From positions 1 through 64,000 of the forward strand of contig NZ_JASCIR010000014.1 of the NCBI RefSeq assembly GCF_029968095.1: a stretch of 64,000 bases of DNA, given 5' to 3'. Made by a program: the position numbers and the translations under genes. Below are positions 59,894-64,000 of this stretch, piece by piece. The notes beneath the pieces are model-generated. The model was not told the DNA's origin, searched no databases, and saw only the letters and a list, made by a program, of their open reading frames with translations. The stretch comes from Streptomyces solicavernae. GTDB lineage: Bacteria; Actinomycetota; Actinomycetes; Streptomycetales; Streptomycetaceae. Position 1 is the stretch's first letter, and every line of letters begins with the position of its first letter.

Positions 59894-60820
59894 GTGGAGC
59901 TGAGACACCTCACCGGATTCGTGGCCGTCGCCGAGGAGTTGCACTTCGGGCGGGCGGCCGAGCGGTTGCATATCGCGCAGTCGCCGCTCAGTCAGCAGAT
60001 CAAGCTCCTGGAGCGGGACCTCGGGGTCAGGCTCTTCGACCGCACCACGCGTACGGTCCGCCTCACCCCGGCCGGGCAGGCCCTCGTCGAGCCGGCCCGG
60101 CGCCTCCTCGCCGACGCGTCCGCGGTGCGCCGTACCGTGCGGGCCGCGCATCTGGGCGAGGTCGGCCGGGTCACCGTCGGCTTCGCGGGGGCCAGCAGCT
60201 ATGCCGCGCTGCCGTTGCTCACCCGGGCCGTGACCTCCCGGCTCCCCGGTATCGAGCTGGTCCTTGAGGGCCAGACGTACACCGGCGAGGCGCTGCGCCG
60301 GATCGGCGACGGAAGTCTCGACGTGGGCTTCGTGGCGCTGCCCGTCCGGCGCGGCATCACCGCCCGCGTCGTCCGCATGGAGCGGCTGGTGCTCGCGCTG
60401 CCCGACAGCCACCGGCTCGCGGCGCACGCCGAGGTGCCGGTGCGGGAGCTCGCGGGCGAGCCGGTCGTGACGTTCCCGCTGTCGCGCGAGTCGGCGGTGC
60501 GCGAGGCGATGGTGCAGGCCTGCCACGACGCCGGGTTCGCGCCCCGGATCGCGCAGGAAGCGCCCGACTCGTACAACATGCTGGCCCTGGTGGGGGCCGG
60601 TGTCGGGGTGGCGGTGGTGGTGGAGTCGGCGCGCGACATCCACCTGGAGCACGTGGTGTTCCGGCCGCTGGCGGGGGACGAGGTGCCGGTGCTGCCGATC
60701 GCGCTGGGCTGGCGTACGGGCAACAGGTCGGCGGCGCTTGAGGCGGTGCTGCGGGTGGCGGAGGAGGTCCTTCCGACGCCTGCCGACGCACCGGACCCCG
60801 AGCGCGACTACGCGGGATGA
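59894..60820 (+). CDS. LysR-family regulator of the MFS/ACAD genes
   Basis: 308 aa. The N-terminal HTH is LHFGRAAERLHIAQSPLSQQI (about 18-38), and the PBP2-type co-inducer domain includes FAGASSYAALPLLTRAV and PDSYNMLALVGAGVGVAVV. GTG 59894 has no SD; TATCGT ends 7 nt upstream, so it is likely leaderless. It is co-directional with the downstream MFS and acyl-CoA dehydrogenase genes, with palindromes between them. Confidence 0.92.
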   Translation: MELRHLTGFVAVAEELHFGRAAERLHIAQSPLSQQIKLLERDLGVRLFDRTTRTVRLTPAGQALVEPARRLLADASAVRRTVRAAHLGEVGRVTVGFAGASSYAALPLLTRAVTSRLPGIELVLEGQTYTGEALRRIGDGSLDVGFVALPVRRGITARVVRMERLVLALPDSHRLAAHAEVPVRELAGEPVVTFPLSRESAVREAMVQACHDAGFAPRIAQEAPDSYNMLALVGAGVGVAVVVESARDIHLEHVVFRPLAGDEVPVLPIALGWRTGNRSAALEAVLRVAEEVLPTPADAPDPERDYAG

Positions 60821-60848
60821 GCTCGCGCCATTACGCGGAATGACGTCT

Positions 60849-60866
60849 CAATAGGGTCCGCTATTG
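60849..60866. promoter_or_regulatory. LysR-box candidate upstream of the MFS gene
   Basis: CAATAG-GGTCCG-CTATTG, perfect 6-bp arms. A second, imperfect dyad follows: CGCTATTGG (60859-60867) with CCTAATGGCG (60880-60889). The two sites overlap, as often seen for LysR regulatory and activation sites. Confidence 0.55.
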
Positions 60867-60933
60867 GTCTTGGACACCACCTAATGGCGCGATGCAGAGT
60901 GATCCACGTCTCGCGAAGGAGCGAGTACGCGCA

Positions 60934-60973
60934 GGGCCTGTCCGGCGCCTCGGGCCGGATCAGGGACAGGCCC
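60934..60973 (+). other. Leader hairpin of the MFS gene
   Basis: GGGCCTGTCC (60934-60943) pairs with GGACAGGCCC (60964-60973). The arms are the same as in the terminator-like hairpin at 40928-40966, in opposite order. It ends 20 nt before the MFS start and may act as attenuator or just be a dispersed repeat. Confidence 0.5.
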
Positions 60974-60993
60974 CCGACGAGAGGACGCTCGGC

Positions 60994-62331
60994 ATGGCGC
61001 AGGACGCCCCCGCACCGCCCGACCCACCGCTCGCCCGTGACGCCCGCCGCGCCGGCGTCACCGCTTTCGTCGGCACCACCATCGAGTGGTTCGACTTCTA
61101 CATCTACGGATCGGCCTCGGCCCTGGTCCTCGGCAAGGTGTTCTTCGCCGAGGCCTCCCCCGCCGTCGGCACGCTCGCCGCGTTCGCCACGTTCTGGGTG
61201 GGCTTCCTCGCCCGCCCGCTCGGCGGCCTGATCTTCGGGCACTTCGGCGACAAGTACGGCCGCAAGAAGGCCCTGATCACCACGCTCACGATGATGGGCG
61301 CGGCCACGTTCTGCGTCGGTCTGCTGCCCGGGTACGCGCAGATCGGCGCCGCCGCCCCGATCCTGCTCGTCCTGCTGCGCATGGTCCAGGGCGTGGCGAT
61401 GGGCGGCGAGTGGGGCGGCGCGGTGCTCATCGCCACCGAGTACGCCCCGCCGAAGCGCAAGCTGCTGTACGGGGCCTTCGCCCAGCAGGGCTCCCCGGTC
61501 GGCAACCTGCTCGCCACGCTCGCCTTCCTCGCGATCGCCCAACTCCCGGACGCCGCCTTCGAGTCGTGGGGCTGGCGGGTGCCTTTCCTGTGCTCGGCGT
61601 TGCTGGTGGCGGTGGGGCTGTTCATCCGGCTGAGGCTGGCCGAGACGCCGGAGATGCAGGAGGCGCTGGCCCGCAAGAAGCCGGTCAAGCTGCCCATCAA
61701 GACCGTGCTGACCCGCTACCCGCTGCTGGTGTTCCTCGGTGTCATCGCGGGCACGGCGGGTGTCGCCATCACGTACGTGAAGACGACGTTCGCCCTGTCC
61801 TGGGCCACCGTCGACCTCGGCTTCGACCGCTCCACGTTCCTCACCGTCATCGCGCTCGCCCTGGTGGTGCAGGTGCTCGTGCAGCCCTTCGGGGCGGTGC
61901 TCGCGAGCAAGTGGCCGGTGCGCAAGGCCGTGTTGTGGATGCTGATCCCCGAGTTCGTGCTGCTGCCGCTGATGTTCGTGCTCGTGGGCACCGGCGAGTT
62001 CTGGCTCGCGGTGCTCGGCATGGGCCTCGCGACGTTCCCGCACGCCATGTACTACGCGGCGCTCGCCGGGATCCTGGCCCGCGTCTACCCGGTGGAGGTC
62101 CGCTACACCGGCATGTCCCTCTCGTACCAGCTGTGCACCACGCTGTTCGCCGGGACCGCCCCCATCGTCTCCCAGTGGCTGCTGACCACCTCGGGATCGA
62201 TCTGGCCCGTCGTCGGCCTCGGGCTCGGCTACACCGTCCTCACCCTGGCCGGGGTGCTGCCGCTGCTCGCCCGTACCGGCGACCCCGCGGCCGACCGGCC
62301 CGCCGACTCCCGTACCACTCAACCTGCTTGA
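60994..62331 (+). CDS. MFS transporter, metabolite:H+ symporter (MHS) family
   Basis: 445 aa, 12 predicted helices. The MHS signature is seen in GTTIEWFDFYIYG (first helix), FGHFGDKYGRKKAL (loop 2-3) and GEWGGAVLIATE. The family takes up organic acids such as citrate, alpha-ketoglutarate, shikimate or betaine with protons. It is followed after 10 bp by an acyl-CoA dehydrogenase gene, so uptake of a carboxylic acid that is then oxidised is plausible. ATG 60994 fits the family start. Confidence 0.9.
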   Translation: MAQDAPAPPDPPLARDARRAGVTAFVGTTIEWFDFYIYGSASALVLGKVFFAEASPAVGTLAAFATFWVGFLARPLGGLIFGHFGDKYGRKKALITTLTMMGAATFCVGLLPGYAQIGAAAPILLVLLRMVQGVAMGGEWGGAVLIATEYAPPKRKLLYGAFAQQGSPVGNLLATLAFLAIAQLPDAAFESWGWRVPFLCSALLVAVGLFIRLRLAETPEMQEALARKKPVKLPIKTVLTRYPLLVFLGVIAGTAGVAITYVKTTFALSWATVDLGFDRSTFLTVIALALVVQVLVQPFGAVLASKWPVRKAVLWMLIPEFVLLPLMFVLVGTGEFWLAVLGMGLATFPHAMYYAALAGILARVYPVEVRYTGMSLSYQLCTTLFAGTAPIVSQWLLTTSGSIWPVVGLGLGYTVLTLAGVLPLLARTGDPAADRPADSRTTQPA

Positions 62332-62341
62332 GGTGTCTCCA

Positions 62342-62419
62342 GTGAACACGTCAGTGAAGGCGTCAGTGAACGCGCCGGTGAGTTCTCCTGTGCACTCGCC
62401 GGTGAACTCCCCTGTGAAC
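62342..62419 (+). repeat. 12-bp repeat carrying seven in-frame GTG codons at the ACAD start
   Basis: GTG recurs at 62342, 62354, 62366, 62378, 62390, 62402 and 62414, giving V-x-x-(P/S) repeats. Related 12-mers are GTGAACGCGCCG and GTGAACTCCCCT. It makes the true start ambiguous. Confidence 0.85.
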
Positions 62420-64000
62420 CCGATACACCCCGTCGGCTACGCCGACCGCGACCCGGCCCTGCGCCCGCTGCTCCACCGTGTCCTGCCGGCCGAGGACCGG
62501 GCCCGGGTCGAGCCGCTGCTCGACGAGCTCGGTGCGCTGGCCGCCGGTGAACTGGACCGGCAGGCCACGCTCGCCGACGCCAACCCGCCGCGGCTGGTGC
62601 CGTACGCGCCCGACGGCGAGCGCGTCGACGAGATCGCCTTCCACCCGGCCCACGACCGGGCCGCGGAGATCGCCTACGAGCGGTTCGGCCTCGCCGCGAT
62701 GTCGCACCGGGCCGGCGTCCTCGGCTGGCCCACGAAGGTCCCGCACACCGTCAAGTACGCCCTGTCCTACCTCTACGTGCAGTCCGAGTTCGGCATGGCC
62801 TGCCCGCTGTCGATGACCGACAGCGCGGCGCGGATTCTGCGGCTGTTCGACCCCGAGCGGTACGCCGACGAGATAGCCGCCCTGTCGTCCACCGACCCGC
62901 GGCTGCGGGCCACCGGCGCGATGTTCATGACCGAGAAGCAGGGCGGCACCGACGTCGGCCTGACGGAGACCGTCGCCGTCGACCGGGGCGAGCACTGGAC
63001 CCTCACCGGCAAGAAGTGGTTCGCGTCCAACCCGTCCGCCGATGTGGTCCTCACCCTCGCCCGGGTGCCGGGGCAGGGCGACGGCACCCGCGGCCTCGGC
63101 ATGTTCCTGGTCCCGCGGCTGCGTCCCGACGGCACCCGGAACTCCGTACGCATCGACCGGCTCAAGGACAAGCTCGGCTCGAAGTCCATCGCGAGCGGGG
63201 AGGTCACGCTGGACGAGGCGTACGCGACCCCGGTCGGTGAACTCACCGACGGGTTCCGGCAGATGGCCGAGATGCTCAACGTGTCCCGGCTGTCCAACGC
63301 CATGCGCGCCACCGCCCTGATGCGGCGCGCGGTGCGCGAGTCCGTCGACCACACGCGCGTGCGGCACGTCTTCGGCAAGCCGCTGTTCGACCAGCCGCTG
63401 ATGCGGGCCACGCTGCTGCCGATGGTGCTGGACACGGAGGCCGCGCTGCACCTCGTGATCGAGGCCGCCGCCCGGCTCACCGACGCCGACGCGGGCGACG
63501 CCGACGGCCGCGCCCTGGTCCGCGTCCTCACCCCGCTCGCCAAGCACACCCTCTGCAAGCGGGCCCGCGGCGTCACCGGCGAGGCCATGGAGATCCGCGG
63601 CGGCAACGGCTACATCGAGGACTGGGTCAACCCGCGGCTCGTCCGCGACGCCCACCTCGGCTCCATCTGGGAGGGCTCGTCCAACGTCATCGCCCTCGAC
63701 GTCCTGCGCTGCCTGCGCCGCCAGGGCTCGCACCACGCCCTCGCCGAGGCGTACGGCGACCGGACGGCCACGAAGTCCCGCTGGGCGCAGCTCCGCGCGC
63801 GCGGCGACGCACTGCTGCAACTCCCGCCGGACGAACAGGAGATGAGGATCGGGCGGTACGCCGACGACCTGAGCCGCGCCGTCATGGAGACCCTCCTCCA
63901 CGACCAGGCCGAGCACGAGGCGTGGTCGACCGGTGACGGCCGGGCCGTCCTCGTCGCCCGTACGTACTCCGCGCTCCTCGACGACCCGGCCGCCCTGCCC
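62342..64000 (+). CDS. AidB-like acyl-CoA dehydrogenase (incomplete at window end)
   Basis: At least 553 codons; no stop before the window ends. The ACAD fold contains MTEKQGGTDVGLTET, WFASNPSADVVLTLARV, and the closing region EIRGGNGYIEDW, then HLGSIWEGSSNVIALDVLR. The MTEKQGG and IWEGSSNV blocks are typical of AidB-like and related long ACADs. GTG 62342 has GAGGTG upstream, but seven in-frame GTG codons occur every 12 bp at the start. It is coupled to the MFS gene (10-bp gap). Confidence 0.9.
   Translation, partial: MNTSVKASVNAPVSSPVHSPVNSPVNPIHPVGYADRDPALRPLLHRVLPAEDRARVEPLLDELGALAAGELDRQATLADANPPRLVPYAPDGERVDEIAFHPAHDRAAEIAYERFGLAAMSHRAGVLGWPTKVPHTVKYALSYLYVQSEFGMACPLSMTDSAARILRLFDPERYADEIAALSSTDPRLRATGAMFMTEKQGGTDVGLTETVAVDRGEHWTLTGKKWFASNPSADVVLTLARVPGQGDGTRGLGMFLVPRLRPDGTRNSVRIDRLKDKLGSKSIASGEVTLDEAYATPVGELTDGFRQMAEMLNVSRLSNAMRATALMRRAVRESVDHTRVRHVFGKPLFDQPLMRATLLPMVLDTEAALHLVIEAAARLTDADAGDADGRALVRVLTPLAKHTLCKRARGVTGEAMEIRGGNGYIEDWVNPRLVRDAHLGSIWEGSSNVIALDVLRCLRRQGSHHALAEAYGDRTATKSRWAQLRARGDALLQLPPDEQEMRIGRYADDLSRAVMETLLHDQAEHEAWSTGDGRAVLVARTYSALLDDPAALP

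Overview
The window is very GC-rich chromosomal DNA from a Streptomyces (or very close relative). The evidence is strong third-position G/C bias, frequent GTG/TTG starts, leaderless genes, BldB/WhiJ-type regulators (DUF397 plus XRE-DUF5753), a 24-residue bL37-like ribosomal peptide, a MurT-GatD pair and an orphan ClpP. From memory, and not checked, the order pfkA, ure, clpP5, bio, purB resembles the S. coelicolor SCO12xx region, so this looks like conserved chromosome rather than an island. I see no tRNA, rRNA, insertion sequence, phage gene or CRISPR array.

Layout. 1-9.3 kb: small enzymes (VOC proteins, P450, PAP2 phosphatase, HAD hydrolase, 2H phosphoesterase), a decayed P-loop gene, bL37, and an acyl-CoA dehydrogenase divergent from a TetR gene. 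9.4-14.9 kb: peptide deformylase, murT-gatD (lipid II amidation), pfkA, a CtaG-like membrane protein. 14.9-18.5 kb: a carnitine-to-glycine-betaine operon (BKACE, carnitine dehydrogenase, thioesterase) behind an XRE-TetR fusion regulator. 18.5-21.9 kb: a translationally coupled lipid operon (OlsB-like GNAT, PlsC, DedA) and a second PlsC. 22.2-28.6 kb: secreted tripeptidyl-aminopeptidase-like hydrolase and urease ureABCFGD. 28.8-32 kb: a TetR/membrane-protein pair with two matching operators, a lone Phd antitoxin and clpP5. 32-35.4 kb: a ydaO-type (c-di-AMP) riboswitch before an NlpC/P60 hydrolase, then a WhiJ/BldB-like regulatory triad. 35.4-40.1 kb: biotin genes bioF and bioBAD. 40.2-52.4 kb: methyltransferase, MacB-like ABC exporter, Ser/Thr kinase, GNAT, two CNNM/CBS proteins, ABC-F ATPase, SGNH hydrolase. 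52.5-57.9 kb: a NACHT (NLR-like) ATPase behind an ECF-type promoter, purB, mug, DUF574 methyltransferase. 58-64 kb: hypothetical protein, Zn-motif-less ROK protein, LysR, MFS transporter and an AidB-like acyl-CoA dehydrogenase cut by the window end.

The main unexplained feature is a recurring pattern of short tandem duplications anchored on stop codons. It occurs at six genes: PAP2, gatD, the CtaG-like gene, bioA, a GNAT gene and the second CNNM gene. Related arrays sit at start codons or in leaders. The most striking is five 18-bp units between bioA and bioD, each carrying a stop codon followed by an SD-like tract and an ATG. Other items to follow up are a perfect 28-bp palindrome inside the bioF 3' end, a probable CTG start for mug overlapping the purB stop, and the ECF-promoter/NACHT pairing.
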